Assembly (NCBI RefSeq): GCF_018437505.1
Contig: NZ_CP072467.1
Span: 1,984,001 to 2,048,000 of the forward strand
DNA: 64,000 nt
Reading direction: 5' to 3'
Source of the DNA: Spiractinospora alimapuensis
GTDB taxonomy: Bacteria > Actinomycetota > Actinomycetes > Streptosporangiales > Streptosporangiaceae
Positions 55,301 through 62,151 of this stretch are shown one piece after another. Each line of letters starts with the position of its first letter. The stretch's first letter is position 1. The notes below the pieces were generated by a model. That model was not told the origin of the DNA, ran no database searches, and saw nothing but the letters and a program-made list of their open reading frames with translations. The translations under genes were made by a program, and so were the position numbers.

Positions 55301-56714
55301 CGCCGCCGATGGCCGGAACGACGGTCCCGCCGTCAGTCGCCCAGGAGCGCACACCGCCCGAGCCAGCTCCGGAGCTCCGGGTGACGCGGGCGCCGTGACG
55401 GGCGCTGGCGCCACATCCACCGGCCCATCGTCGAACGGCGGGGACGAATCCTCGACCACGTCGTCCGGCGATGGCTCCGCGTCCGCCGGCTCCACCCCGG
55501 GCGATGTGAGTGACGGGAAGAACGCTTCGGGATCCGCCTCCGAACGCCCCGGCTCGGGATCACGGCGCGCGGCCATCCGACGGCGGGGCACCCGTAGGAC
55601 CGCCAGAGCACGGACCGCGAGCTCCCCCGAAGGGGAGCGAGACGACGACGGGAATTCGCCGAGTGCCAGTCACTCGCCCTCCAACGCCTCGACGGCATCC
55701 GGGGACTCGACCTCAGCGGACCCCGAAGCGGACGGCGATCCCGTGAAGGGCCGGTCGAAGGGCGCGAGCACCTCGGCTCATGGCTCCTCCTCGGCTGACA
55801 CCGAGGAGGAAGACAACGCCCAACGGTCGGACTCGGACTCCGGCGACGCCGACGGTCGCACGCCTCCGTCGAAGGAGGCGATCACCGCGCTGGTCGAACA
55901 GTTGCGGCAGGCGACGGACAACGCACGGACGGGGGCTGGCGGGAGCTCGCGGCCGGAAGACGCATGGGCGGCGTTGCCGGGGTGGAGTGGGTCGAGTGCC
56001 GCACCGCCCCCCGCGCCGGCCGGCCCGCCGCAACAGGCGCAACCAGGGCCCCCTGAGTCGGCCCCGACGGTTCCGGCGGAGCCCTCAGCGCCACCGCGGA
56101 TGGAGGCGGGGCCGCCAGTGGGTCATCAACCTGGCCCGTCGGCCCCGGCGCCCGCTCCGCCGCCTCCCCCGGACTACTCCGGGATCGCCGCTCCGGCTCG
56201 GCAGCGGCCCGCGTTGATCGCGGTCGCCGTGATCGCGATCGGGTTCCTCGCGGTGACCGCCGCGGCGATCGCCTTCCTGCGGCCCGGTCTCGGCGGTGAC
56301 CTCATCGCCTCCATTCGGGGCTCGGACGGGGCCGGCGGCGACACTCAGGCCGAGGACGACATGTCCACGCCGTTGGAGCAGGCCCCGGACGCTCCTCCGG
56401 CGCCCCCCGCGGAGGGGAACCCCGAGGCGGCTCCCACCGATGTGGAGATCGTGGAGGATCTCGGCCACGAGGTGGTGCTGTCCTGGACGGACAACACCGA
56501 CGGCTCGGGCTCGCACCACGTCGTTGGTGGTCAGAGCGGGGCGGTCCCGGGGAACCTCGTGGACGCTGATCCCGGTGAGACCGAGGTCCGGGTGAGTGGT
56601 CTGAACACCGGCGTGGACTACTGCTTCACCGTCATCTCCGTGCTCAGTGTGGACGACGTGGGCAGCGCGGAGCAGGTCTGCACCACCCGTGAGACCGACG
56701 GAGAGCAGGCATAG
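52302..56714 (+). CDS. Giant kinase-fold protein (probable pseudokinase) with membrane helix and FnIII domain
   Basis: A 1470-aa protein. Residues 1-270 form a Hanks-type kinase fold, with Lys40 in VAIKVL and DFG as ADFGSTA at 141-147. The catalytic loop reads HHGVQPSN (123-130) instead of HRDxKPxN, so the catalytic Asp is Gly125 and the Lys is Gln127. The Gly-rich loop is degenerate. Catalysis is unlikely. Residues about 275-1220 are a low-complexity Ser/Thr/Asp/Pro/Ala region of imperfect repeats. Then follow a Pro-rich stretch, a membrane helix (about 1304-1326, ALIAVAVIAIGFLAVTAAA) and an external FnIII domain (about 1373-1462, VVLSWTDN). It starts ATG in ATGA overlap with the transglutaminase gene. 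Probably a scaffold or sensor of the ESX system. Confidence 0.85.
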   Translation: MSDGARLVAGYHRLEVVYRGETSTIYRGLPDGGSDPVAIKVLRDPAGVDEVDQLTTLSGAPGIVAALDNGQTSSGRTYVVMPFYDGDYAARLAHHPIPLTEVVLAAWSVANALTAMHERGLLHHGVQPSNVLYSRDTTVLADFGSTAPVTDTPEPPGPDAYEVPHAPPEALRGDPPSPASDVYRLASTVWTLLGGHLPYVDAAGTRVDPFDYRDRALATPPPRIPRADVPQTLRDVVQRAMSVEPSDRFATATDFATALITAHPAASAFLAPIPRAPEAGPAGAVADPRHTTPIAPGGTSPDGEANGGDEGRADSPSSARGDTERLGAATGDDVGAADPPEVAQAEGGGVPGSAVSSGGGSLPASPARDDVGDSAESAAPASDLTDTDDVGAGEGTASPPRASATPLSDDARGARDTMEATTDRPDAGPATTRSTPPSSPGDDEHTGDSPPDVSSVAEGTAASGPSTGGATERRDPDTTDGVGADGVVSPDTSATSSPNSADAPATTTPPAGDSPDAIPPTPSHEDAQDAGAAPTHSTEADADSDRAGEGTSNPGHASMDPLPDDIRDTKDRAEATSHRPGAGPATESTPPSSPGDDVHTGEPAADTSATSSPTNADAPATSTPADADDSPDAAPTAPSRNGSTEEDAGDVGARAGDAVQTTAVPPDASAIEKGAVSPVPSARGAAERRGPGTTDGADTGEAVSPDAADASASSTPDDADDSSVAKPLTPAREGTQDARPNEADADPHGDKETSSPSPSSADEEGTGGSTPDTTPEHAAAQEAEGPSTGQRETSTVPADASANSSPNDVHGPDTTTPPDGGTAPTHATPADVGDSSDATPLTPTRGDAQDTRSSEAAAGDVGADAGARLDTTSPPPDASAEEGITVPRSSPREEAERQGADTMDGVSTPSSPEGAQTGKGNTPQPPPPADSGGAVSPDAADASAGSSPDDVGGPATPTPTDVEGSSDTEESASTSSDADSHRDTSGEDTGESSPDVSSGLAADGRNDGPAVSRPGAHTARASSGAPGDAGAVTGAGATSTGPSSNGGDESSTTSSGDGSASAGSTPGDVSDGKNASGSASERPGSGSRRAAIRRRGTRRTARARTASSPEGERDDDGNSPSASHSPSNASTASGDSTSADPEADGDPVKGRSKGASTSAHGSSSADTEEEDNAQRSDSDSGDADGRTPPSKEAITALVEQLRQATDNARTGAGGSSRPEDAWAALPGWSGSSAAPPPAPAGPPQQAQPGPPESAPTVPAEPSAPPRMEAGPPVGHQPGPSAPAPAPPPPPDYSGIAAPARQRPALIAVAVIAIGFLAVTAAAIAFLRPGLGGDLIASIRGSDGAGGDTQAEDDMSTPLEQAPDAPPAPPAEGNPEAAPTDVEIVEDLGHEVVLSWTDNTDGSGSHHVVGGQSGAVPGNLVDADPGETEVRVSGLNTGVDYCFTVISVLSVDDVGSAEQVCTTRETDGEQA
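53450..55300 (+). repeat. Imperfect coding repeats in the kinase-fold linker
   Basis: Blocks recur in frame: STPPSSPGDDEHTGDSPPD versus STPPSSPGDDVHTGEPAAD; TSATSSPNSADAPATTTP versus TSATSSPTNADAPATSTP; and VSPDAADASA in several copies. Units are roughly 100-150 codons and strongly diverged. They encode a disordered acidic linker and have probably grown by recombination; copy number may vary between strains. Confidence 0.6.
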
Positions 56715-56739
56715 GCACCACTTGTCGGATTGGTGTGAT

Positions 56740-56921
56740 CGTGGAGCCAGATCCGGGGTGACGCGGCCCGCGTGGCGCCGTCGAGGTTCCCGGCCAGCTT
56801 GTCGTGGAGGGCTCCGGCCGCCCGGTTTCGTTTTGAGCTGGTAGTTCGCCCGCTCCACCGTCCACCGTGTTCGCGGCCCAGCGAGACGCCGGTCGACTCG
56901 CACCGAACGAGCTCCACCCAC
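56740..56921 (-). mobile_element. Possible decayed transposase 3' fragment
   Basis: Minus-strand frames between the kinase-fold gene and the PadR gene read GPRTRWTVERANYQLKTK and, in another frame, LHDKLAGNLDGATRAASPRI. These recall the C-terminal VVERT...L and DKLA...A segments of IS5-type transposases from actinomycetes. Frames are broken and no inverted repeats or start were found. This is a weak call. Apart from this, the 310-bp gap (56715-57025) holds only the PadR promoter region. Confidence 0.28.
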
Positions 56922-56989
56922 CCACCCTCACATCCATAAGCGGCACCCAGCCCCGAGGTCCCAAGTGGCGAACTAGCTAGCCGTCGGCG

Positions 56990-57011
56990 TATAGTTGTCT
57001 ACGAATAGTTG
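56990..57011 (+). promoter_or_regulatory. -10 element and direct repeats before the PadR gene
   Basis: TATAGT (56990-56995) is a near-consensus -10; no good -35 precedes it. ATAGTTG is directly repeated at 56991-56997 and 57005-57011, a 14-bp period on one helical face plus, which may be the autoregulatory PadR site. Confidence 0.4.
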
Positions 57012-57025
57012 CTGCGAGGTGTGTG

Positions 57026-57679
57026 ATGGCCAAACGTCGGGCGATGTCGAACCTGTTGGGGTTGGCACTGCTGTCTTTGCTGATGCCGGGACATCCGATG
57101 CACCCCTACCAGATGGCCGCCGCCCTACGCCGGACCGGCAAGTGGGACGACATGGGGGCGAAGACGGGTTCGCTCTACACCGTGGTTCGCAACCTGGAAC
57201 GACATGGGTTCATCGCGGCGAGCGACAGCTACCGGGAAGGGCGCCGGCCGGAGCGCACGGAGTACACCATCACGCCGGCCGGACTGCGCGAGCTCGAGGA
57301 CTGGCTGCGTGATCTTGTGGCACACCCGGACCACCCGTACTCCGGTTTCGAGGCCGCGCTGTCGGTGCTCGGCGCGCTCCCCCCGGACCAGGCGGTCGAG
57401 CTTCTTCGCGAGCGGTTGCGCGCGTTGGAGGCGGACGTGGAGCGTCGCCGGGAGGCCCTGCGGGAACACCGTGCCGCGGTACAGCGGATCTTCTTGATCG
57501 ATGCCGAGCTCACGCTGGCGATGCGGGAGGCCGAGTCCGCGTGGGTGCGGGCACTCGTCCACGATCTCGACTCGGGCTCGCTCGAGGGTCTGGACGGCTG
57601 GCGCGCGCTGCACGCCAGCGGAACCACCTCGTCCCAGTTCACCGAGCTGCTGTCGGAGGAGGGACCCACCACGACCTGA
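57026..57679 (+). CDS. PadR family transcriptional regulator
   Basis: A 217-aa regulator. An N-terminal winged helix (LLGLALLSLLMPGHPMHPYQ, then TGSLYTVVRNLERHGFI and ERTEYTITPAGLRELEDWL) is followed by a C-terminal PadR-C/Vir-like helical domain (ALPPDQAVELLRERLRALEA) for dimerisation. PadR proteins generally repress a neighbouring transporter or membrane protein gene and themselves. ATG at 57026 preceded by GAGGTG; an internal ATG at 57047 is possible. The DUF998 gene follows in the same direction, 172 bp later. Confidence 0.9.
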   Translation: MAKRRAMSNLLGLALLSLLMPGHPMHPYQMAAALRRTGKWDDMGAKTGSLYTVVRNLERHGFIAASDSYREGRRPERTEYTITPAGLRELEDWLRDLVAHPDHPYSGFEAALSVLGALPPDQAVELLRERLRALEADVERRREALREHRAAVQRIFLIDAELTLAMREAESAWVRALVHDLDSGSLEGLDGWRALHASGTTSSQFTELLSEEGPTTT

Positions 57680-57851
57680 AAGCCACGCTCTGAACCCCTC
57701 GGCGCCGTGGGGCAACACGGCGCCGAGGGCGAGACCTCGCACCCGACCCCGCCGAGGGCGGCATCGACGCACGAAGCGACACGCGCGATTCTATGCCAGT
57801 TCCATCCTCGGTGGGCTCGGGTGCAACCCACTCCCACCTGGAGGAACATCC

Positions 57852-58508
57852 ATGACCAAGGATTCTCGTTCTCGCGCGCCCGCGTGGCTCGCGCTCGGAG
57901 CCATCGCGGGTCCGCTCCTGTTCACTCTCGGCTGGTTCGTCATCGGCCTCGTCAGTCCCGGATACCCGGTGGGCGGCGACTACATCGCCCCCTACTCCGT
58001 CGTCAGCCAACCCATCAGCGGGCTGGGGATGGGGGTCACCGCCCTCGCCATGAATCTGGTGTTCGTGCTGAGCGGACTTCTCCTGGCCGTCGGGATCATC
58101 GGTGCGTTCCGGTCGATGACGCCGGTGCACCACCCCGCCCGGCACTGGATCGTCGCTGCCCTGCTCTGTCTCTCCCCCGCTGGCAGTGTCCTGGCGGGGC
58201 TGTTCGACCTGGAGCATCCGGTTCCGCACCTCGCGGGGTTCCTGCTGATCACCGCGACCCCGATCGTCAGCTTCGTCGTCGCGGGTCTCTACTTCCGCAC
58301 TCTTCCGGGCTGGCACCGGTTCGGCGTCCTCCTCCCGATCGGAAGCGTGGCCGCTCTCATCCTGCTGGTGTCGTTCTTCGTGAGCTTTGACCAGGCGACC
58401 ACCGCCGCCAACGAGGGCGTGGCCGGTCTCACCAGTCGCGCCCTGGGAATCGCCGTCCACACGTGGTTCGTGGTCCTGGGCTGGAAGGCCTGGCGACAGC
58501 GCGGCTAG
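57852..58508 (+). CDS. DUF998 integral membrane protein
   Basis: A 218-aa membrane protein with about six helices, starting WLALGAIAGPLLFTLGWFVI. The DUF998 motif SVVSQPISGLG follows helix 1, and GLFDLEHPVPHLAG lies mid-protein. ATG with GGAGGAAC 6 nt upstream. Function of the family is unknown. Location after a PadR gene suggests it is the regulated target. Confidence 0.85.
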   Translation: MTKDSRSRAPAWLALGAIAGPLLFTLGWFVIGLVSPGYPVGGDYIAPYSVVSQPISGLGMGVTALAMNLVFVLSGLLLAVGIIGAFRSMTPVHHPARHWIVAALLCLSPAGSVLAGLFDLEHPVPHLAGFLLITATPIVSFVVAGLYFRTLPGWHRFGVLLPIGSVAALILLVSFFVSFDQATTAANEGVAGLTSRALGIAVHTWFVVLGWKAWRQRG

Positions 58509-58528
58509 CCACCGTGTCCCGAAAACCA

Positions 58529-58563
58529 GCGCCCCCGAGCCGGGACGGACGGCCCGGGGGCGC
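58529..58563. terminator. Strong bidirectional terminator hairpin
   Basis: GCGCCCCCG (58529-58537) pairs with CGGGGGCGC (58555-58563), and inside GCCG (58539-58542) with CGGC (58550-58553). The stem is 13 bp with one mismatch and a 7-nt loop, between the convergent DUF998 and sirtuin genes. Confidence 0.6.
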
Positions 58564-58567
58564 ACCC

Positions 58568-59401
58568 TCATCCCGCGGCGAGTGCGGTGAGTACCGGTGA
58601 GCAGCCGGCGTCGATCCTCAGCGTGGCCCAGGGATCCCCTCGGGTCGGTCCCCGGTTGAGCAGCACCACGGGCTTCCCCTGCCGCGCGGCGTACTTCACG
58701 AATCGCAGACCCGACCACACCGTGAGCGACGATCCGGCGACCAGGAGCGCGTCGGCGGCGTCGATGGTCGCGTAACACCGCGCCACCCGCGCCTTGGGGA
58801 CGTTCTCCCCGAAGTAGACGATGTCCGGTTTGAGTATCCCAGCGCAGTCGACGCAGTCAGCGACGCGGAACCCCTCCGTGGACCCCACTGCCGCGTCCGC
58901 GTCGGGGGCGATCTCGATCTCGGGCACCGCGGTGGAGAAGTCGGGGTTGAGGGTCCGGAGTCGGTCGGCGAGTTCGGCCCGCCGCGTCACCTGGCGGCAG
59001 CTCAGGCAGATGACGCGGTCGTAGCGGCCGTGGAGGTCGATGGTGCGGTGGCTTCCCGCGACCTCGTGCAGCGTGTCGACGTTCTGGGTGATGACTCCGG
59101 TGAGCTGGCCCCGTCGTTCCAGCGCGACCAGAGCCCGGTGTCCGGGATTGGGCCGCGCGGCGCGCATGTGGTGCCAGCCGACGTGGTTGCGGGCCCAGTA
59201 GTGGCGGCGGAAGCTCGCGTCGCCGACGAACTGCTGATAGGTCATGGGCTGGCGTGGTGGCGAGTCGGGTCCTCGGTAGTCGGGGATCCCGGAGTCGGTG
59301 GAGAGTCCGGCACCCGTGAGGACCGCTGTCGGCCCGTCGCCGAGCACGGCGCGGACCTGTGCCGCGAGCTCTCCCACCTCGGTGGATTCCGTCAGGCGCA
59401 C
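58568..59401 (-). CDS. NAD-dependent protein deacylase (sirtuin)
   Basis: A Sir2-family protein of about 277 aa. NAD-binding GAGLSTDSGIPDYRGPD lies near the N-terminus, followed by TQNVDTLHE, catalytic His in DLHGRY, two zinc-binding Cys pairs (CLSC and CVDC) and GSSLTVWSG near the end. It should remove acetyl or other acyl groups from lysines using NAD. The start is uncertain: GTG at 59401 (before RLTESTEV) gives the normal length, while the long in-frame extension to 59548 looks non-coding. Single gene, convergent with DUF998. Confidence 0.92.
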   Translation of the reverse strand: MRLTESTEVGELAAQVRAVLGDGPTAVLTGAGLSTDSGIPDYRGPDSPPRQPMTYQQFVGDASFRRHYWARNHVGWHHMRAARPNPGHRALVALERRGQLTGVITQNVDTLHEVAGSHRTIDLHGRYDRVICLSCRQVTRRAELADRLRTLNPDFSTAVPEIEIAPDADAAVGSTEGFRVADCVDCAGILKPDIVYFGENVPKARVARCYATIDAADALLVAGSSLTVWSGLRFVKYAARQGKPVVLLNRGPTRGDPWATLRIDAGCSPVLTALAAG

Positions 59402-59551
59402 AGAACCAGGGTACGGTCCATCCCGGGCGCTGTGGTCGCCGTCCCCCACCCCAGGTTTCACCCCCTCCCACCTCAGCCCACACCGTGTCCGATACCCCGG
59501 CAGCGGTCCGTAACCATGGCGGCATGCCCACTGAGAGTGATAAGACAATTA

Positions 59552-59585
59552 CGCGACGGCGGCCATCCATGACGCCGCCGTCGCG
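59552..59585. repeat. Perfect 11-bp inverted repeat, role unknown
   Basis: CGCGACGGCGG (59552-59562) and CCGCCGTCGCG (59575-59585) flank a 12-nt loop, in the divergent gap between the sirtuin gene and the guanidine exporter. No U-run follows. It could be a terminator, an operator or an mRNA leader element. The remaining gap (59402-59745) shows no gene. Confidence 0.5.
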
Positions 59586-59745
59586 CCACCCCTTCGCTCC
59601 GCGGGTGGCGGGCCCGCATCCGCTTCCCCCGGTACGCCCCCACCCCCATCCCTGGAGGGGCTTCTCACATGAGCACGCCCTGGCGGAGGAATACCGGGGG
59701 CGTGGGTTAAGGTTCCTAGTGTGAAGGTCAGGCGAATTGCCTGCC

Positions 59746-59786
59746 CCGGACGAGGTGCGTCGTACCCGGTCACGACAAGACGACGC
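59746..59786 (+). ncRNA. Guanidine-III riboswitch (ykkC-III type) upstream of gdx
   Basis: The 41-nt segment begins CCGGACGAGGTGCG and ends AAGACGACGC. Helix CCGG (59746-59749) pairs with CCGG (59766-59769), and GCGTCG (59757-59762) with CGACGC (59781-59786), the pseudoknot of guanidine-III. From memory it differs from the crystallised Thermobifida fusca aptamer at only three positions, two of which form a compensating base-pair change (C-G to U-A). It senses free guanidinium. CGACG (59781-59785) could instead pair with CGTCG (59796-59800), which abuts the Shine-Dalgarno GGAGG (59800-59804). Ligand binding would then free translation of the exporter. Confidence 0.9.
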
Positions 59787-59809
59787 GAAGCCCTTCGTCG
59801 GAGGTAGCA

Positions 59810-60124
59810 ATGGCTTGGCTTTTTCTTGTCGTGTCCGGACTTTTGGAAACCGTGTGGGCGACCGCGCTGTCGTTCACCAAGGGATTCACCCGGCTCTGGC
59901 CCTCTGTGGTCTTCTTCGTATCGCTGGCGCTCAGTATGGGTGGCCTGGCGATGGCGCTGCGCACGATCCCCGTCGGTACCGGATACGCGATCTGGGTGGG
60001 GATCGGTGCGATCGGCACCGCAATTGTCGGAATGGTGTGGCTCGGTGAGGGCGTGAGCGTCGCCAAGATCGTGTGTCTCGGGTTGCTCGTGTCCGGCATC
60101 GTCGGACTGAAGCTCCTGCACTAG
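59810..60124 (+). CDS. gdx: Guanidinium exporter Gdx (SugE-type SMR protein)
   Basis: A 104-aa small multidrug resistance protein with four membrane helices. The essential Glu13 (SGLLETVWATAL) in helix 1, AMALRTIPVGTGYAIWVGIG in helices 2-3 and GMVWLGEGVSV follow the SugE/Gdx pattern rather than EmrE. It exports guanidinium in exchange for protons. ATG at 59810 with GGAGG 5 nt upstream. A guanidine-III riboswitch immediately upstream independently supports the substrate. Convergent with the next gene, 19 bp away. Confidence 0.93.
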   Translation: MAWLFLVVSGLLETVWATALSFTKGFTRLWPSVVFFVSLALSMGGLAMALRTIPVGTGYAIWVGIGAIGTAIVGMVWLGEGVSVAKIVCLGLLVSGIVGLKLLH

Positions 60125-60143
60125 TCGCGGCGTCCGCGGGTGG

Positions 60144-60728
60144 TCACTCGCGCCCGACTTCCTCAACGACCGGGATCCCGGAATTGTCCGGATAGTAGCT
60201 GAGTGTTCCCGGCTGGAAGTCGCCCAGCGCGGTGACCACCCCCACCATCTCGTCCCCCGGCGCCAGACTCACCGTCCCCCCGTCCGCGATCTCGCGCACG
60301 TCGACGCCAAGCGCCGGATCATGGGCGGTACCGTCCGCACCGGCCAGGAAGAACGCGGAGGCCTCCACCGACAGCGGTATGTCACTGTCGTTGGCCACCC
60401 GTACCCAGACGCTGGTGTACCGGCGGTCGAGCGACGCCTCGGCGGACGGGGTGAACTGCGTCGTTCGCGCCGACAGGTGGATTCCCTCGTGCGCCTCGGA
60501 GACAACCGTGGTGTCCGCGGCCGTCGGCTGGCGTGAGAGTGGCTGAGGAGCGGGGCTCACGGTCGGCACGCCCTTCGCGGATCGGTCGGGGTCGGAGCCG
60601 TCCCCGGTGAGGAGCAGCACGACGGCGACGACGACGCAGAGCATGGCGACACACGCCGTGCCGACCAGGACCCCCAATCGGTGTCGCCGGCCGGACCACG
60701 CGGCGTCTCGCTCCCCCGGTCGGTCCAT
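60144..60728 (-). CDS. Membrane-anchored DUF4352-like envelope protein
   Basis: A 194-aa protein: basic N-terminus, one membrane helix (about 20-42, LGVLVGTACVAMLCVVVAVV), a Ser/Pro/Thr linker, and a beta-sandwich-like domain (about 75-194). That domain shows YTSVWVRVANDSDIPLSVEA and ADGTAHDPALG, the pattern of DUF4352/telomeric-repeat-like immunoglobulin folds in actinobacterial surface proteins. Function unknown. ATG at 60728 with AGGGGGG 4 nt upstream; the longer start at 60758 is less likely. Confidence 0.75.
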   Translation of the reverse strand: MDRPGERDAAWSGRRHRLGVLVGTACVAMLCVVVAVVLLLTGDGSDPDRSAKGVPTVSPAPQPLSRQPTAADTTVVSEAHEGIHLSARTTQFTPSAEASLDRRYTSVWVRVANDSDIPLSVEASAFFLAGADGTAHDPALGVDVREIADGGTVSLAPGDEMVGVVTALGDFQPGTLSYYPDNSGIPVVEEVGRE

Positions 60729-60984
60729 GGCCCCCCTGAGGGACCGTACGACGGACAAACCGTCACCACACGCCCACCACGTGCGTCTTTGCCGTGACCT
60801 CGCCGCACCTTTACGTTATGCCCCCAATCGCGGAGCCGCACGACAGCGTGTACGACCCCAACAGTTTGGCTCCGGCCCGCCGCGCCGTCGAGTGGGACCG
60901 CACGGAAATGACGAACCCGCGGGGTGTCCCGGCGGGGGTGGGGAGGGGGCTTGGGGTGCCCGTTGGTTCCCCCGCCGGGGGTCT

Positions 60985-61308
60985 TTAGTGGGTGGTGGTG
61001 AGGAGGGCGTGGAGGCGGCGTTGCAGGGGGACGGTGGCGTCGAGTGGGAGGTGGAGGGTGGGGTGGTTGGGTGTGGGTTTCCAGCCGTGGGGTGTGGCGG
61101 TGAGGAGGACGGTGGTGTCGCCTCGGGTCACGAGGACGCTCCCGGCGTCCTCACGGAGTTCGGTGGTGATGCCGTCGCGGTGCAGGAGTGGTGAGTGGAG
61201 GGCGAGGTTGCGGCAGGCGCGCACGGTGGCGCTGACGGGTGGCGGTGTGGGGCGGAGGTAGCGTTCGCGTTCTTCCGGGGTCAGGGGTGGTACTGGTCGG
61301 AAGTTCAT
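60985..61308 (-). CDS. Small protein co-encoded with anti-sigma-type ATPase
   Basis: A 107-aa protein starting MNFRPVPPLTPEERERYLRP. It has a helix (SATVRACRNLALHS), then a beta-rich part (AGSVLVTRGDTTVLLTATPH) and a C-terminal helix (LQRRLHALLTT). Family not recognised, though similar small proteins often follow HATPase genes in actinomycetes. ATG at 61308 overlaps the stop of the ATPase gene by 4 nt, so it is translated with it. Third gene of a tightly overlapped operon. Confidence 0.7.
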   Translation of the reverse strand: MNFRPVPPLTPEERERYLRPTPPPVSATVRACRNLALHSPLLHRDGITTELREDAGSVLVTRGDTTVLLTATPHGWKPTPNHPTLHLPLDATVPLQRRLHALLTTTH

Positions 61309-61730
61309 GGTGTGGCCTCGGCGAGGGTGCGGGCGGTGGGGATGTCGGCGGTGACGGTGCATTCGTCGCGGGTGAGGGTGGCCCACCAGTCGCTAGCGTG
61401 GTGTTCGACGAGGAGCAGACCACGCCCGTTCTCGGCGAGAGACGTATCGCTGGGTTCCTGTGCGCGGGATGACGGGGTGGTGCGGCGGCTGCCGTCGTCG
61501 GTGACGGCGATGCGCACCCGGCAGGACTCACAGTGCACGGTGACGGTGAACGTGCCGCCGGGCAGGCCGCTGCGAGAGTGAGTGACGGCGTTGGACGCGA
61601 GTTCGCTCAACACGAGGGCGGCGTCGGCGATCGTTTCGCGGTCCACGCCCCGGAAGGCCAGGACTGAGCGTAGCCAGGCACGGGCCTCGCCCACACTCTC
61701 CGGGGTGCCGGCCAGAGTAGTGGACGTCAT
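61305..61730 (-). CDS. Anti-sigma-factor-type ATP-binding protein (HATPase, RsbW/AbaA-like)
   Basis: A 141-aa GHKL-fold protein. N-box ALVLSELASNAVTHS, G1-type VTDDGS and the second glycine box ENGRGLLLVEHHA are in order. Streptomycetes carry many such proteins; some act as anti-sigma kinases, others in AbaA/WhiJ-like developmental loci. No cognate sigma factor or anti-anti-sigma gene is adjacent, but a WhiJ-like pair lies divergently 220 bp upstream of the operon. Start ATG overlaps the preceding small gene by 4 nt. Confidence 0.88.
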   Translation of the reverse strand: MTSTTLAGTPESVGEARAWLRSVLAFRGVDRETIADAALVLSELASNAVTHSRSGLPGGTFTVTVHCESCRVRIAVTDDGSRRTTPSSRAQEPSDTSLAENGRGLLLVEHHASDWWATLTRDECTVTADIPTARTLAEATP

Positions 61731-61933
61731 CGCCCACCACCGCCAACCACGACACGGAGGGGTTCAGTGGTCGCACCCAGCGGGCACGGATGCCCGACCG
61801 AACGCACCGCCACGAACGAACACGCACGCTGCGGGCACTCCCAGAACCGCCGCACCACATACGGCCGAACCCGCGCCGCACCACCACGACGACACCACGC
61901 CACACCACGCGCGTTAAGGTCAAACCTGTCCAT
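61727..61933 (-). CDS. 68-aa Cys-containing small protein, first gene of the ATPase operon
   Basis: A small basic protein starting MDRFDLNARGVAWCRRGGAA, with four Cys and one His (WCRR, RFWECPQRACSF, VGHPCPLG) in a pattern that might bind zinc. ATG at 61933 has GGAAGGT 8 nt upstream, and the stop overlaps the ATPase start (ATGA). Good ribosome-binding site and coupling make it a real gene in spite of its size. Function unknown; perhaps a DNA- or protein-binding accessory to the ATPase. Confidence 0.62.
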   Translation of the reverse strand: MDRFDLNARGVAWCRRGGAARVRPYVVRRFWECPQRACSFVAVRSVGHPCPLGATTEPLRVVVGGGGR

Positions 61934-62151
61934 CTGGCTACCTTCCAGTTGGGCCACGCCCCCGGACCGCATTCGTCGGTCGCGGGGGTCTTTGCTGTCT
62001 ATGAGACGGATTCCTGCGTTCTGTCCACAGGTTGAACCCGTGGGATTAGAGTCACAGCTCCCGACTGATACAGCTATGACAACAACCAGTCAGCCGAATC
62101 GATCGAAGATCTGTGATTCCTAGTAATTGTCCAGTGGTGAGGAGCGATCCT

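Noticed and set aside
52934-55591. 885-aa minus-strand open frame opposite the kinase-fold linker
   Set aside because: It mirrors the low-complexity repeats of the plus-strand gene, which is in ATGA overlap with its upstream gene. No start signal.
56085-56921. 278-aa minus-strand frame partly overlapping the kinase-fold 3' end
   Set aside because: Most of it is antisense to the FnIII/TM region; only the last part outside the gene may reflect a transposase relic, which is reported separately at low confidence.
57087-57679. Programmed partner or toxin role for the PadR/DUF998 pair
   Set aside because: Ordinary regulator plus membrane protein arrangement; nothing in sequence supports toxin-antitoxin behaviour.
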